Part shown: piece after piece, positions 50,950-63,434 of the stretch
How positions within the stretch are numbered: position 1 is the first letter of the stretch
Layout of the letters: each line of letters opens with the position of its first letter
Position numbers and translations under genes: made by a program
From: Mimachlamys varia
Lineage: Eukaryota > Mollusca > Bivalvia > Pectinida > Pectinidae
Direction of reading: 5' to 3'
NCBI GenBank assembly: GCA_947623455.1
Contig: OX392529.1
Span: 4,526,001-4,590,000 of the forward strand
DNA length: 64,000 nucleotides
The notes under the pieces: generated by a model
What the model was told of the DNA's origin: nothing
The model's database searches: none
What the model saw: only the letters and a program-made list of their open reading frames with translations

Positions 50950-51165
50950 AGGTAGTGTATTGTACTTGATCATGACATTAACCAAATCATGAGTACTACA
51001 TGGTTTACAGGTAGTGTATTGTACTTGATCATGACATTAACCAAATAATGAGTACTACATGGTTTACAGGTAGTCTATTGTACTTGATCATGACATCAAC
51101 CAAATAATGAGTACTACATGGCTTACATGTACAGGTAGTGTATTGTACCTGATGATGAGCCTGAC
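50950..51165 (+). repeat. 59-bp tandem repeat (about 3.6 copies)
   Basis: AGGTAGTGTATTGTACTTGA starts at 50950 and 51009, then 51068 (AGGTAGTCTATTG form) and 51133. The last spacing is 65 bp because of a small insertion (ATGTAC). Confidence 0.9.
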
Positions 51166-51968
51166 ATTGAAGTACTGGGATTTTGATGTGTTTAGGTATA
51201 AAGAAAATGAGAAATGCTGTATTGATCAGCTGTAGACATGAAAAAAGCTAATCAATATATCCAGCTAGCTTTACTGTAGAGGGATATTTTGTTTACATGG
51301 ATTTGCTTTTCTTGTATGAATGAGAGTTAATCAAGAGCTAGAACATAGAATCCCCTACAGGTAGGGCACAGGAAATCAGCTTTGATGCTTAATTTCAGTG
51401 TTGTATATTGGTGTGACTGTTATTGCATTTCAGGAAATATGGGTATTGAATTAAAGTAAGGGTATGTACCTGCCATATAGGGGTCGAGTGTGGCAAATTG
51501 CGGTAATAAAAGTTCAAATATCTATCAGTAAGTTTGAGACAATTAAGTATCAGAGGGTGATAAGTTTTGTGAATTAATTTGTGTGTTTGATTTAGTACCA
51601 CAACTCAGTTACTCAGTTATTGCTAAATAGGTAGCCACCCACACGTTAATTTGATATAAACAGGGGTCACATTGAATACACAGGTCTGACTTTATTTGGC
51701 ATGAATGTAAAATATACAATTAGGTTTTATCTAGGCCACAAGTAATTAACTGATGACAATTTAATTTGTACAGTAAGGTAACAATAGTCACTGCAGTTAA
51801 TTATACCATCGATGAGAACAGGTTATCAGACAGACGTTAAGAAGATCGCATCCAATCAATGGTGGCACGAGCGAAACGGAAGTGAAGCATAAAGCACTGG
51901 TGTAATTTTAAAGGTAGCAGTTTGAAGTCGGCCATTGTATTGGATGTCATCACACTTGGCACTGGTAC
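51166..51968. other. Non-coding stretch
   Basis: AT-rich, without repeats or recognisable exons. Short open frames on the minus strand show no domains. Confidence 0.4.
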
Positions 51969-52735
51969 CCAGACCAATCATAACCACATAAAACCTGGAC
52001 AGTTTTAGTCCACGTATAATCAGACCAATCATAACCAAATATAACTTAGCTGGATAGTTCTAGTCCAGGTAATCTCAGACCAATCATAACCACATAAAAC
52101 CTGGACAGTTCTAGTCCACATATATCATCAGACCAATCATAACCAAATATAACTTAGCTGGATAGTCCAGGTATTGCCGGACCAATCATAACCACATAAT
52201 ACCTGGACAGGCCTAGTCAAGGTAATCTCAGACCAATCATAACCAAATCCATGTATTCTCAGACCAATCATAACTACATAAAACCTGTACTCTTTTGGAC
52301 AGTTCTAGTCCAGGTAATCTCAGACCAATCATAACCACATAAAACCTGGACAAGTCTAGTCCAAGTAATCTCAGACCAATCATAACCCTAAAACCAGGAC
52401 AGTTCTAATCCAGGTATTGCCAGACCAATCATAACCACATAAAACCTGGACAGTACTTATAGTCCAGGTAATCTCAGACCAATCATAACAACATAAAACC
52501 TGGACAGGTCTAGTCCAGGTAATCTTAGACCAATCATAACCACATAAAACCTGGACAGTTCTAATCCAGGTAATCTTAGGCCAATCATAACCACATAAAA
52601 CCTGGACAGTTCTAATCCAGGTAATCTCAGACCAATCATAACCACATAAAACCTGGACAGGTCTAGTCCAGGTAATCTTAGACCAATCATAACCACATAT
52701 AACCTTTACTCTTTCTGGACAGTCCTAGTCCAGTT
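51969..52735 (+). repeat. About 51-bp minisatellite (about 15 copies) with a CCAAT motif in each unit
   Basis: The unit is AGACCAATCATAACCACATA, then AAACCTGGACAGTTCTAGTC and CAGGTAATCTC. Unit length varies (about 36-65 bp) through indels in the linker. Each copy has an exact GACCAATCA, the core bound by NF-Y in animals; whether that matters here is unknown. Confidence 0.9.
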
Positions 52736-53039
52736 TTCTATCACGATCTCCACAGCTCTTTGTAAATAATGTGCCAGTGATCCTGAACTAAGGTGGTTTA
52801 ATTTCTTCTGAATTTTCGGTGTCATAATGCACAGTCATCATTATCTGGGCTCTTAAATTTCAATATAGGAACATTTCAATTAATTCATTAATTATTTTAT
52901 AATTTGATATCATGTTACATTTCTTTTTATTTCTGAAGCATGTGATATAAGATTTCTTTAATGGCTGACTGAATCGTTTGATCCTTATACATATATCAAT
53001 AGGTAACTGTACACCTGTACAGGTGAGTGCCTCATGTGT

Positions 53040-54351
53040 CTGATGTGTACCACCTCAACCCCAATAAACCCCCACTCTGATGTGTACCACCTCAACCCCA
53101 ATAAACCCCCACTCTGATGTGTACCACCTCAACCCCAATAAACCCCCACTCTGATGTGTACCACCTCAACCCCAATAAACCCCCACTCTGATGTGTACCA
53201 CCTCAACCCCAATAAACCCCCACTCTGATGTGTACCACCTCAACCCCAATAAACCCCCACTCTGATGTGTACCACCTCAACCCCAATAAACTCCCACTCT
53301 GATGTGTACCACCTCAACCCCAATAAACCTCAACTCTGATGTGTACCACCTCAACCCCAATAAACCCCCACTCTGATGTGTACCACCTCAACCCCAATAA
53401 ACCCCCACTCTGATGTGTACCACCTCAACCCCAATAAACCTCCACTCTGATGTGTACCACCTCAACCCCAATAAACCTCAACTCTGATGTGTACCACCTC
53501 AACCCCAATAAACCCCCACTCTGATGTGTACCACCTCAACCCCAATAAACCTCCACTCTGATGTGTACCACCTCAACCCCAATAAACCTCAACTCTGATG
53601 TGTACCACCTCAACCCCAATAAACCCCCACTCTGATGTGTACCACCTCAACCCCAATAAACCTCCACTCTGATGTGTACCACCTCAACCCCAATAAACCT
53701 CAACTCTGATGTGTACCACCTCAACCCCAATAAACCCCCACTCTGATGTGTACCACCTCAACCCCAATAAACCTCAACTCTGATGTGTACCACCTCAACC
53801 CCAATAAACCCCCACTCTGATGTGTACCACCTCAACCCCAATAAACCCCCACTCTGATGTGTACCACCTCAACCCCAATAAACCCCCACTCTGATGTGTA
53901 CCACCTCAACCCAAATAAACCTCCACTCTGATGTGTACCACCTCAACCCCAATAAACCTCAACTCTGATGTGTACCACCTCAACCCCAATAAACCTCAAC
54001 TCTGATGTGAACCACCTCAACCCCAATAAACCTCCACTCTGATGTGTACCACCTCAACCCCAATAAACCCCCACTCTGATGTGTACCACCTCAACCCCAA
54101 TAAACCTCAACTCTGATGTGTACCACCTCAACCCCAATAAACCTCCACTCTGATGTTTACCACCTCAACCCCAATAAACCTCAACTCTGATGTATACCAC
54201 CTCAACCCCAATAAACCTCCACTCTGATGTGTACCACCTCAACCCCAATAAACCTCAACTCTGATGTGTACCACCTCAACCCCAATAAACCTCAACTCTG
54301 ATGTGTACCACCTCAACCCCGATAAACCTCAACTCTGATGTGTACCACCTC
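53040..54351 (+). repeat. 37-bp minisatellite (about 35 copies) with ordered variants
   Basis: The unit contains TGATGTGTACCACCTCAACC and CCAATAAAC and then one of three endings, CCCCACTC, CTCCACTC or CTCAACTC. Part of the array cycles through the three endings in order, a trimeric higher-order repeat. Unrelated in sequence to the other 37-bp arrays of this window. Confidence 0.96.
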
Positions 54352-54900
54352 ACGTTATCATGCATAGATTGAGAACATCTTTGATATTGTAACATTTGAT
54401 TTAATAGATCTGTCTTGACATACTCCCTCCACCGTTACACTAACCCAAACTGTTAGTATGAACGAGGCAATGTGGGGACCCTGTAAGGATCCCTGCATAT
54501 AGAAAGATGACGTAACACACAAATATGATGCATGTTTTAAATTTAGTATTAGACACAGCATGCCGAAAAAATGAATTAACTGCATCATACAGCTGTTTCG
54601 TCCTCCTAGGACTCTTCAGTGATGCTAGGGACCAAAATGTGGGAATCCAGAATTCCTAAACTAATGTAGAAGCAGAAGGGTCAGGTGCGTAAAACCCTGT
54701 TTAGTTTATGAATTAGAAGTAAAATTAAACTATTTCTGTATACAGTTATGAACATACCCCACAATAACAGGTGAAGCCAGTGTCGGCTACATATTATAAC
54801 TTGGAATTTACTTAATAAGCCTCTAATTTGAGACACACACAAAAAATCCCAAAATAAATCTCCTGCACCAGTTGCAACATTATTTCAGACAATGTCCAAA

Positions 54901-55570
54901 AATATTCTACAGGACTACAATATGTCTATAGATATATTCTACAGTTATGAACATACCCCACAATGATGGGTGAAGCCTGTAGGCTTGCATTACTATAACT
55001 ACTGTTTATATTCTACAGGACTACAATTTGTCTATAGATATATTCTACAGTTATGAACATACCCCACAATGATGGGTCAAGTCTGTAGGCTGCATTACTA
55101 TAACTACTGTTTATATTCTACAGGACTACAATTTGTCTATAGATATATTCTACAGTTATGAACAAACCCCACAACGATCGGTCAAGCCTGTGGGCTACAT
55201 TACTATAACTACTGTCTATATTCTACAGGACTACAATTTGTCTATAGATATATTCTACAGTTATGAACATACCCCACAATGATGGGTGAAGCCTGTAGGC
55301 TACATTACTATAACTACTGTCTATATTCTACAGGACTACAATTTGTCTATAGATATATTCTACAGTTATGAACATACCCCACAATGATGGGTGAAGCCTG
55401 TAGGCTGCATTACTATAACTACTGTCTATATTCTATAGGACTACAATTTGTCTATAGATATATTCTACAGTTATGAACATACCCCACAACGATGGGTCAA
55501 GCCTGTAGGTTGCATTACTATAACTACTGTCTATATTCTACAGGAACCCAATTTGTCTATAAATATCCTA
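54901..55570 (+). repeat. 105-106-bp tandem repeat (about 6 copies)
   Basis: TTCTACAGGACTACAATTTG starts at 54905, 55011 and 55116, and so on. The unit also holds GTTATGAACATACCCCACAA and TTACTATAACTACTG. A diverged partial copy lies at 54738-54800. Confidence 0.93.
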
Positions 55571-56000
55571 ACTCTAGCCTCCTAATAAAAACTGTGTAAG
55601 CTAGGTTGTTGACAGAAGTTTGTGTTCTACTCACTGTTGCCCTTGACAGGCTACCCTTACATATCATATCTCGTTACATTATGCTTCAATTTTTCATTAA
55701 CTCACCTAAGTAGGAATACTATTATAATCCTTCAATTGTGGGACATCAGAATGGTGTAATCTCGCAGTCTATGGTGCAGGATTGTAAATGTCCTGGCTGC
55801 TAAGTCCAACGTCAACAACATGTAGGTAGGGTTCAGCACTCTCTGTGGTGGACAATACTGGTTCACAAACAGCTGACCTTCGCTAATCTGCTCATAAACT
55901 CCAGCACAAACGTTAACACTGGTAACGCATTTGACCGAAGGACACAATACATATAATCCAGACTGTGCAGGGGTCGGGGTTAGTCCAGGTATTGTGTGTG
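55571..56000. other. Non-coding stretch between two arrays
   Basis: No recognisable exons. A 71-codon minus-strand open frame (55732-55947) has no domain features or splice context. Confidence 0.4.
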
Positions 56001-56412
56001 GAGGTGCGGTCGGGTGTTGTTTAGTCCCTGCTGAGGTACGGTCAGGCGTGGTTCTGTCCCTGCTGAGGTGCGGTCAGGTGTGGTTCTGTCCCTGCTGAGG
56101 TGCGGTCAGGCGTGGTTCTGTCCCTGCTGAGGTGCGGTCAGGCGTGGTTCTGTCCCTGCTGAGGTGTGGTCGGGTGTTGTTTAGTCCCTGCTGAGGTGCG
56201 GCCAGGCGTGGTTCTGTCCCTGCTGAGGTGCGGCCAGGCGTGGTTCTGTCCCTGCTGAGGTGCGGTCAGGTGTGGTTCTGTCCCTGCTGAGGTGAAGTCA
56301 GGCGTGGTTCTGTCCCTGCTGAGGTGCGGTCAGGCGTGGTTCTGTCCCTGCTGAGGTGCGGTCAGGCGTGGTTCTGTCCCTGCTGAGGTGCGGTCAGGTG
56401 TGGTTCTGTCCC
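56001..56412 (+). repeat. 32-bp GC-rich minisatellite (about 13 copies)
   Basis: GAGGTGCGGTCAGGCGTGGT and TCTGTCCCTGCT recur with a 32-bp period. Variants include GGTCGGGTGTTGTTTAG and GGCCAGG. It stands out as GC- and CpG-richer than its AT-rich surroundings. Confidence 0.95.
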
Positions 56413-56933
56413 AGAGTAGGGGTAAAGCTCATGCACTCAGACTTTGGTATTTTTGTCTCTCCCCTACGTTGACTTGTATCACAGTCTAGTTGGGAGTCGC
56501 CTCACTGGGTTTACACAATATGCTAATACCTCTGTCGGGAAATACATTCCACACTTCGATCTGCTAACGTTACACATTCAATCAGATAGATAAAAGATCA
56601 CTTTAAATTGCCTATAATCCTACGTATGTTCTTGTGTAGGTAAGGTATTTGACTTGATATATTTATGTTGGTGACGGCAATTTATTCAGTAGTACTTGTA
56701 TATGACTAAGGCGTACACTTTCAATACACAAGCCAACTTTCCTGGCAGCAAGGACATTTATTCCACAATGATTAACAAATATTGGATTTGTCCAATACAC
56801 ATGTTTACTGGGGTGTGGGTGTTTGGTGTGTGTATACACTTAGGTATGGTCCTGGCTGCAGGCCTATTGTCACAGCAAATGTTGGGGCAGGTAACTCTGA
56901 TACATAACAGAAGGAAAACTACCATCTACAACA

Positions 56934-57364
56934 CTGTATAAATACAGGGGTACATCAACTGATCACTTCCCAGTGTACCCAGCTGTATAAATACACGGGT
57001 ACATCATCTGATAGCTTCCCAGTCTACCCAGCTGTATAAACAGGGGTACATCATCTGATAGCTTCCCAGTCTGCCCAGCTGTATAGATACAGGGGTACAT
57101 CATCTGATCGCTTCCCAGTCTACCCAGCTGTATAGATACAGGGGTACATCATCTGATAGCTTCCCAGTCTGCCCAGCTGTATAGATACAGGGGTACATCA
57201 TCTGATCGCTTCCCAGTCTACCCAGCTGTATAGATACAGGGGTACATCATCTGATCGCTTCCCAGTCTACCCAGCTGTATAGATACAGGGATACATCATC
57301 TGATAGCTTCCCAGTCTTCCCAGTCTACCCAGCTGTATAGATACAGGGGTACATAATCTGATAC
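56934..57364 (+). repeat. 49-bp minisatellite (about 9 copies)
   Basis: CTGTATAGATACAGGGGTAC, then ATCATCTGATCGCTTCCCAG and TCTACCCAG, gives a 49-bp period. A local duplication of CTTCCCAGTC occurs near 57310. Confidence 0.94.
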
Positions 57365-58486
57365 TGCTTTCCTCTACTAGATATGCATGCAGATGTTTTT
57401 TTTACCAGAAATTTAGGTTGCCATTGTAACCAGGTCACTATAAACAGGTTTTTGTTGAAAAAATTTGCCCAGACAATTCCTGCTGAACCAGTGAAACAAT
57501 TTCAGTATAGCTACACAGGAGTGTTGGGGACCATGTGAAAATATGCATACAGGTTATTAAATACTTCAGTGAAGTGATCATTTCTTAATATGCTTGGCTG
57601 TGTCATGGGCTCAATTAAATCAGCAGTAATATGGAAGACACTTCACTGATTTCCATTGATTTATTTTTCTGTACTTGTTGAATGTAATTTGACAAACATT
57701 TATCAGCAGATAAAAAATACTCATCAGCATTGCCTTATAGAAACTATTTATTGGGAGGAGGGGGAGGTATTAGTTAGCCGTTGGCTTACAGTTATATCTG
57801 TATAAGAGAGAGCTATCATAAAATGTAAGGTACATCACTCCCAATAGTCTATTGGCAGGTACAAAATATACACTGACATTTTGGTGATTTAATCAGCCAG
57901 ATGTACTTCGTACATTGCTATATAAACAACTCTGTATTTCTTTCATTTTGATTTAATGTTTTATTTTGGCATAAGCATATTCATGTACATGTACAGACTG
58001 ATAAACTTTTATTACTTGACATTCTGCCAAATCAGCTAAGAGCTTTTATACCCATGTTTACAGCTATTAAAGTATTTGATATGTTTAACCACACATATAG
58101 ACATCTGATGGTTTCTCCGATATATTAAATAGAGGTTTTGTGAAAGTTTCACAGTTTTAATCATTATTTTAATCATTACAAGCTTTACCGAACATAATCT
58201 TACAGTGTACGTGAATGCAGAAAGTATTTTCGTACAAGTATCAGCTGTACGTTTTTGTTTTTCGAAAGCACTGTCAACTCAACCACACTTCGTCCAACCA
58301 TGCTCTTCGTCTTCATTGATAGTGTCGTATTTCTTTTTGTTTGTCAGATGCATCTGTTCCGATCTTTCAATAGTCTCTTTCAGCTTCTTTCTTGTCTAGT
58401 CTTAGCTTGTGACTCTGTTTTCTTCAGCCAATATTGTTTATCGCGGCTACCTGACATTTGCGCTTCCCGTTCTATTTTTATACCAG
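57365..58486. other. Non-coding stretch upstream of a possible gene start
   Basis: AT-rich and single-copy. Overlapping short open frames at 58205-58497 show no domain and overlap the promoter-like region; they are regarded as chance. Confidence 0.4.
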
Positions 58487-58517
58487 AAATCACGTGATTT
58501 TTTTTCGAATCATGTGA
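58487..58517. promoter_or_regulatory. Two E-boxes (TCACGTGA palindrome and TCATGTGA)
   Basis: AAATCACGTGATTT (58487-58500) is a perfect 14-bp palindrome with a CACGTG E-box. TCATGTGA follows at 58510-58517. Both fit the M-box form favoured by MITF/TFE and USF-type bHLH-zip proteins. They lie about 230-260 bp before the ATG at 58744. A promoter role is inferred from position only. Confidence 0.35.
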
Positions 58518-58743
58518 CCACTATCCTGCTCCCGGTTCCGTGCCGATTCGCAAGAAAACATAAGAAATGTTTTTTTGACATAGAAAACGATAATAAAAAT
58601 ATAATTATGGTACTGATGTACTTAGTAATAAATCATGATATTACATAAATATGTTATTGTTTGATAATCTAAACTGTTAAGGTTAAAAAAATTATAGAAA
58701 ATATTTCATGTCGTACCATGTTGATATTCCTATAATTAGTCGA

Positions 58744-58802
58744 ATGGCGGCGGCGAAATTGAGCAGACGAACACCAAATTTAGCGGAAAATGCCGTTTTA
58801 AG
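58744..58802 (+). CDS. Possible first coding exon of an unidentified gene
   Basis: ATGGCGGCGGCG opens a frame reading MAAAKLSRRTPNLAENAVL and ends at AAG|GTACTT, a fair donor, after 19 codons and two bases. The Met-Ala-Ala-Ala start followed by a basic stretch is typical of real animal first exons, and the CpG-containing GCGGCGGCG stands out in an AT-rich region. Without splicing the frame stops six codons later. An in-frame ATG 36 bp upstream is possible but has a poorer context. The following exon was not found; the rest of the window would be intron. The product was not recognised. Confidence 0.42.
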
Positions 58803-59351
58803 GTACTTTCCGGTTAATTGACACAACTGAGACCTTGATTTTTCTTCTTTGAATAACATTTGCCTTCAGAAAACGTATTTCATTTGGAAACTTGTCCAAA
58901 CATGAGCTAATTATTATCATTATGTAAGATTATGTTTTAATTAATACAGGAGCTACTGTGAGTGTTAAATTTATAGAGTTTGTCTTCACACAATAGAGTG
59001 AAGTTGATCCAGGCATCATCATTTAGAGCCTTCCCTTTCAAAGTACAGATACCCTACAGTAATCACTGTGTCTGTATATGTCCATTTATATTCCTTTACT
59101 GGCTGATAACTTTGATTTTATTAAGTTCAATTGCTTTCAGAGTTCACATGTCTAAATAATCTTGTGTTTAAGAATGGTTCCTTTTTTAGTGATCACATTT
59201 TGTCTGTCCATCCATCCACCAACCCACCCACCCAGTACTTAACCAGTGGCAACTGAAGGTTTAGTAGTCGGATTGCTTCAGTTCATCCATGTCTTAGTCA
59301 GTGTTGAAGGATGCATGCTGCTCTATTTAAGTAACCCAGCTTTGTCTATTT
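58803..59351. other. Non-coding stretch, possibly the first intron of the gene starting at 58744
   Basis: AT-rich, with no exon recognised. A CCATCCATCCACC-like low-complexity tract lies near 59208-59233. Confidence 0.35.
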
Positions 59352-59519
59352 TTCTGTCTGCACAGTCCTTCCACAAACCCCTGCCAGCTTGTCTGTCTGT
59401 CAATCAACAAACCTCTGCCAGCTTGTCTGTCTGTCCATCCACAAACCCCTAACAGCTTGTCTATCTGTCCGTCCATGAACCCTCGCCAGCTTGTCTGTCT
59501 GTCCATTCACAAACCTTGC
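59352..59519 (+). repeat. 34-bp tandem repeat (about 4-5 copies)
   Basis: CCAGCTTGTCTGTCTGTC and CATCCACAAACC recur with a 34-bp period and moderate divergence. The short TCTG/TCCA words inside the unit suggest growth from a tetranucleotide tract. Confidence 0.85.
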
Positions 59520-60036
59520 CATTTGTCCAATCACATTCAGACTTCGAGTTTTTTCTGTCCTTATATGAATTCCTATATAGTTTCCAATAGAGGTTCTACC
59601 CACAGTAAATGAAAAAGAAAGGTTATTTTATCCTTAAAAAATACTACTCTTTCATTTGGTAGAACGTTTAGGTTAAAATTTGCCACAAACCAACAAGAAA
59701 TAAACAACAGCTTAAAGCAGAATTTCAACTATGAAAAATATCAAATGCAGTATTTCAGTTCCACATAAACAAATCCAATCACTACTAGGCCCATTTAGTC
59801 TTGTGTCTGTAGGTACACAGCTTGATAAACTTGTGCTGATATTGAGCTTATCGTATTTTGTTAAACACTTGGCAATGACATATCAGAATCACCCGCTCCA
59901 CACTTGATATTCCAACTCAGTTCTCCTGTTTACTTAGACAGAGTGAGATTGATGTTATTGACTAGCAATTTATTGACAAGGAGATCAATGATAAGGAAAG
60001 TGGGCCAGTTACTGCAAGGTGGTGTTGATCAAGCTC
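59520..60036. other. Non-coding stretch
   Basis: Nothing recognised. AT-rich. Confidence 0.4.
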
Positions 60037-60344
60037 TGTTATACCTGCACTGTTCATATTATATACCTGCACTGTTCATATTATATACCTGCTCACTGCT
60101 CATGTTATATACTTGCTCACTGTTCATGTTGTATACCTGCTCACTGTTCATGTTATATACCTGCTCACTTCTCATGTCATATACCTGCTCACTTCTCATG
60201 TTATATACCTGCTCACTTCTCATGTCATATACCCGCTCACTGTTCATGTTGTATACCTGCTCACTGTTCATGTTATATACCTGCTCACTGTTCATGTTAT
60301 ATACCTACTCACTGCCCATGCTATATACCTGCTTACTGCTCACT
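60037..60344 (+). repeat. 24-bp tandem repeat (about 13 copies)
   Basis: CACTGTTCATGTTATATACC then TGCT is repeated every 24 bp, with GTT/CTT/CTG and TTATAT/GTATAC/CATATA variants. The length is divisible by three, so several frames on both strands stay open. They encode only an 8-residue pseudo-repeat. Confidence 0.95.
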
Positions 60345-60365
60345 TTTGAGGTGCAGCAAAGAAAG

Positions 60366-63003
60366 CAGGGGTTACATGTATAATGTGTTTAGATAAAGGA
60401 AACTGATGTTACATGTACAATGTGTTTAGATATAGGAAACAGATGTTACATGTACAATGTGTTTAGATAAAGGAGGTAGAGGTTACATGTACAATGTGTT
60501 TAGATATAGTAGGTAGAGGTTACATGTACAATGTGTTTAGATAAAGGGAGGAGAGGTTACATGTACAATGTGTTTAGATAAAGGAGGTAGAGGTTACATG
60601 TACAATGTGTTTAGATATAGGAGGTAGAGGTTACATGTTCAATGTTTTTAGGTATAGGAGGTAGAGGTTACATGTTCAATGTTTTTAGGTATAGGAGGTA
60701 GAGGTTACATGTTCAATGTTTTTAGGTATAGGAGGTAGAGGTTACATGTACACTATGTATAGATAAAGGAGGTAGAGGTTACATGTACAATGTGTTTAGA
60801 TAAAGGAGGTAGAGGTTACATGTACAATGTGTTTAGATAAAGGAGGTAGAGGTAACATGTACAATGTGTTTAGATATAGGAGGTAGAGGTTACATGTACA
60901 ATGTGTTTAGATAAAGGAGGTAGAGGTTACATGTGATGTGTTTAGATAAAGGAGGTAGAGGTTACATGTACAATATGTATAGATAAAGGAGGTAGAGGTT
61001 ACATGTGATGTGTTTAGATAAAGGAGGTAGAGGTTACATGTACAATATGTTTAGATATAGGAGGTAGAGGTTACATGTACACTATGTATAGATATAGGAG
61101 GTAGAGGTTACATGTACACTATGTATAGATAAAGGAGGTAGAGGTTACATGTACAATGTGTTTAGATATAGGAGGTAGAGGTTACATGTACACTATGTAT
61201 AGATATAGGAGGTAGAGGTTACATGTACACTATGTATAGATAAAGGAGGTAGAGGTTACATGTACAATGTGTTTAGATATAGGAGGTAGAGGTTACATGT
61301 ACACTATGTATAGATATAGGAGGTAGAGGTTACATGTACAATGTGTTTAGATATAGGAGGTAGAGGTTACATGTACACTATGTATAGATATAGGAGGTAG
61401 AGGTTACATGTACACTATGTATAGATAAAGGAGGTAGAGGTTACATGTACAATGTGTTTAGATATAGGAGGTAGAGGTTACATGTACAATGTGTTTAGAT
61501 AAAGGAGGTAGAGGTTACATGTACAATGTGTTTAGATAAAGGAGGTAGAGGTTACATGTTCAATGTTTTTAGGTATAGGAGGTAGAGGTTACATGTTCAA
61601 TGTTTTTAGGTATAGGAGGTAGAGGTTACATGTACAATGTGTTTAGATATAGGAGGTAGAGGTTACATGTACACTATGTATAGATATAGGAGGTAGAGGT
61701 TACATGTTCAATGTTTTTAGGTATAGGAGGTAGAGGTTACATGTTCAATGTTTTTAGGTATAGGAGGTAGAGGTTACATGTACACTATGTATAGATAAAG
61801 GAGGTAGAGGTTACATGTACAATGTGTTTAGATATAGGAGGTAGAGGTTACATGTACACTATGTATAGATATAGGAGGTAGAGGTTACATGTTCAATGTT
61901 TTTAGGTATAGGAGGTAGAGGTTACATGTTCAATGTTTTTAGGTATAGGAGGTAGAGGTTACATGTACACTATGTATAGATAAAGGAGGTAGAGGTTACA
62001 TGTACAATGTGTTTAGATATAGGAGGTAGAGGTTACATGTACAATGTGTTTAGATATAGGAGGTAGAGGTAACATGTACAATGTGTTTAGATAAAGGAGG
62101 TAGAGGTTACATGTGATGTGTTTAGATAAAGGAGGTAGAGGTTACATGTACACTATGTATAGATAAAGGAGGTAGAGGTTACATGTACAATGTGTTTAGA
62201 TAAAGGAGGTAGAGGTTACATGTGATGTGTTTAGATAAAGGAGGTAAAGATTACATGTACAATATGTTTAGATAAAGGAGGCAGAGGTTACATGTGATGT
62301 GTTTAGATAAAGGAGGTAGAGGTAACATGTACAATATGTTTAGATAAAGGAGGTAGAGGTTACATGTACAATGTGTTTAGATAAAGGAGGTAGAGGTTAC
62401 ATGTGATGTGTTTAGATAAAGGAGGTAGAGGTTACATGTACAATATGTTTAGATAAAGGAGGTAGAGGTTACATGTACAATGTGTTTAGATAAAGGAGGT
62501 AGAGGTTACATGTGATGTGTTTAGATAAAGGAGGTAAAGATTACATGTACAATATGTTTAGATAAAGGAGGCAGAGGTTACATGTGATGTGTTTAGATAA
62601 AGGAGGTAGAGGTAACATGTACAATATGTTTAGATAAAGGAGGTAGAGGTTACATGTACAATGTGTTTAGATAAAGGAGGTAGAGGTTACATGTGATGTG
62701 TTTAGATAAAGGAGGTAGAGGTAACATGTACAATATGTTTAGATAAAGGAGGTAGAGGTTACATGTACAATGTGTTTAGATAAAGGAGGTAGAGGTTACA
62801 TGTGATGTGTTTAGATAAAGGAGGTAGAGGTTACATGTACAATATGTTTAGATAAAGGAGGTAGAGGTTACATGTGATGTGTTTAGATAAAGGAGGTAGA
62901 GGTTACATGTACAATATGTTTAGATATAGAAAGTAGAGGTTACATGTACAATGTGTTAAGATAAAGGAGGTAGAGGTTACATGTACAATGTGTTTAGATA
63001 TAA
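60366..63003 (+). repeat. 37-bp minisatellite (about 71 copies)
   Basis: GGAGGTAGAGGTTACATGTA is followed by one of several second halves (CAATGTGTTTAGATAAA, CACTATGTATAGATATA, TTCAATGTTTTTAGGTATA). A shortened unit has ATGTGATGTG. Blocks with the same order of variants recur, so the array grew by copying groups of units. Confidence 0.96.
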
Positions 63004-63434
63004 ACAAGATACGATGAGATTAACATTCATGCTTATAGGTTTAATTGATGATCATACTATGATTCTTTGTGACAACCTTGTGATAAAAGGTATATTAATA
63101 AATAATAGTTTGGCCTTTCTTAAGATTGATAAGTTTAAATAGGAACATAAAGAGTTTCAGTTTTAGAGGAGCCCAGTTGTAATAAATAAAATAAAATGAA
63201 AAAAATACATTTGTTCTGTTCTTAAATACTAATACATGTACTAGAGTATATACCTAGGGTTCTTAAAGACTGAAATCAAAAGGGTTTGAAGTGAAATGCG
63301 TATTCTATTAGGACCATATGTTTACAGACAAGTTTGATACTTAATTAATACCAAGTTGTTCAAGAAATAGAAAAAAACAGCTACGGACATGTAACGTTAT
63401 CCATTTATAGCATAATGTTGTTAAAAACAGATTT
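63004..63434. other. Non-coding spacer between two arrays
   Basis: AT-rich. No coding features or repeats seen. Confidence 0.4.

Noticed and set aside
58205..58648. Three overlapping short frames upstream of the candidate first exon
   Set aside because: They overlap each other in different frames, have no domain, and cover the promoter-like region.
60037..60396. Open frames of 78-159 codons on both strands rich in Tyr, Ser, Leu and Cys
   Set aside because: They come from a 24-bp unit, divisible by three, read in several frames at once.
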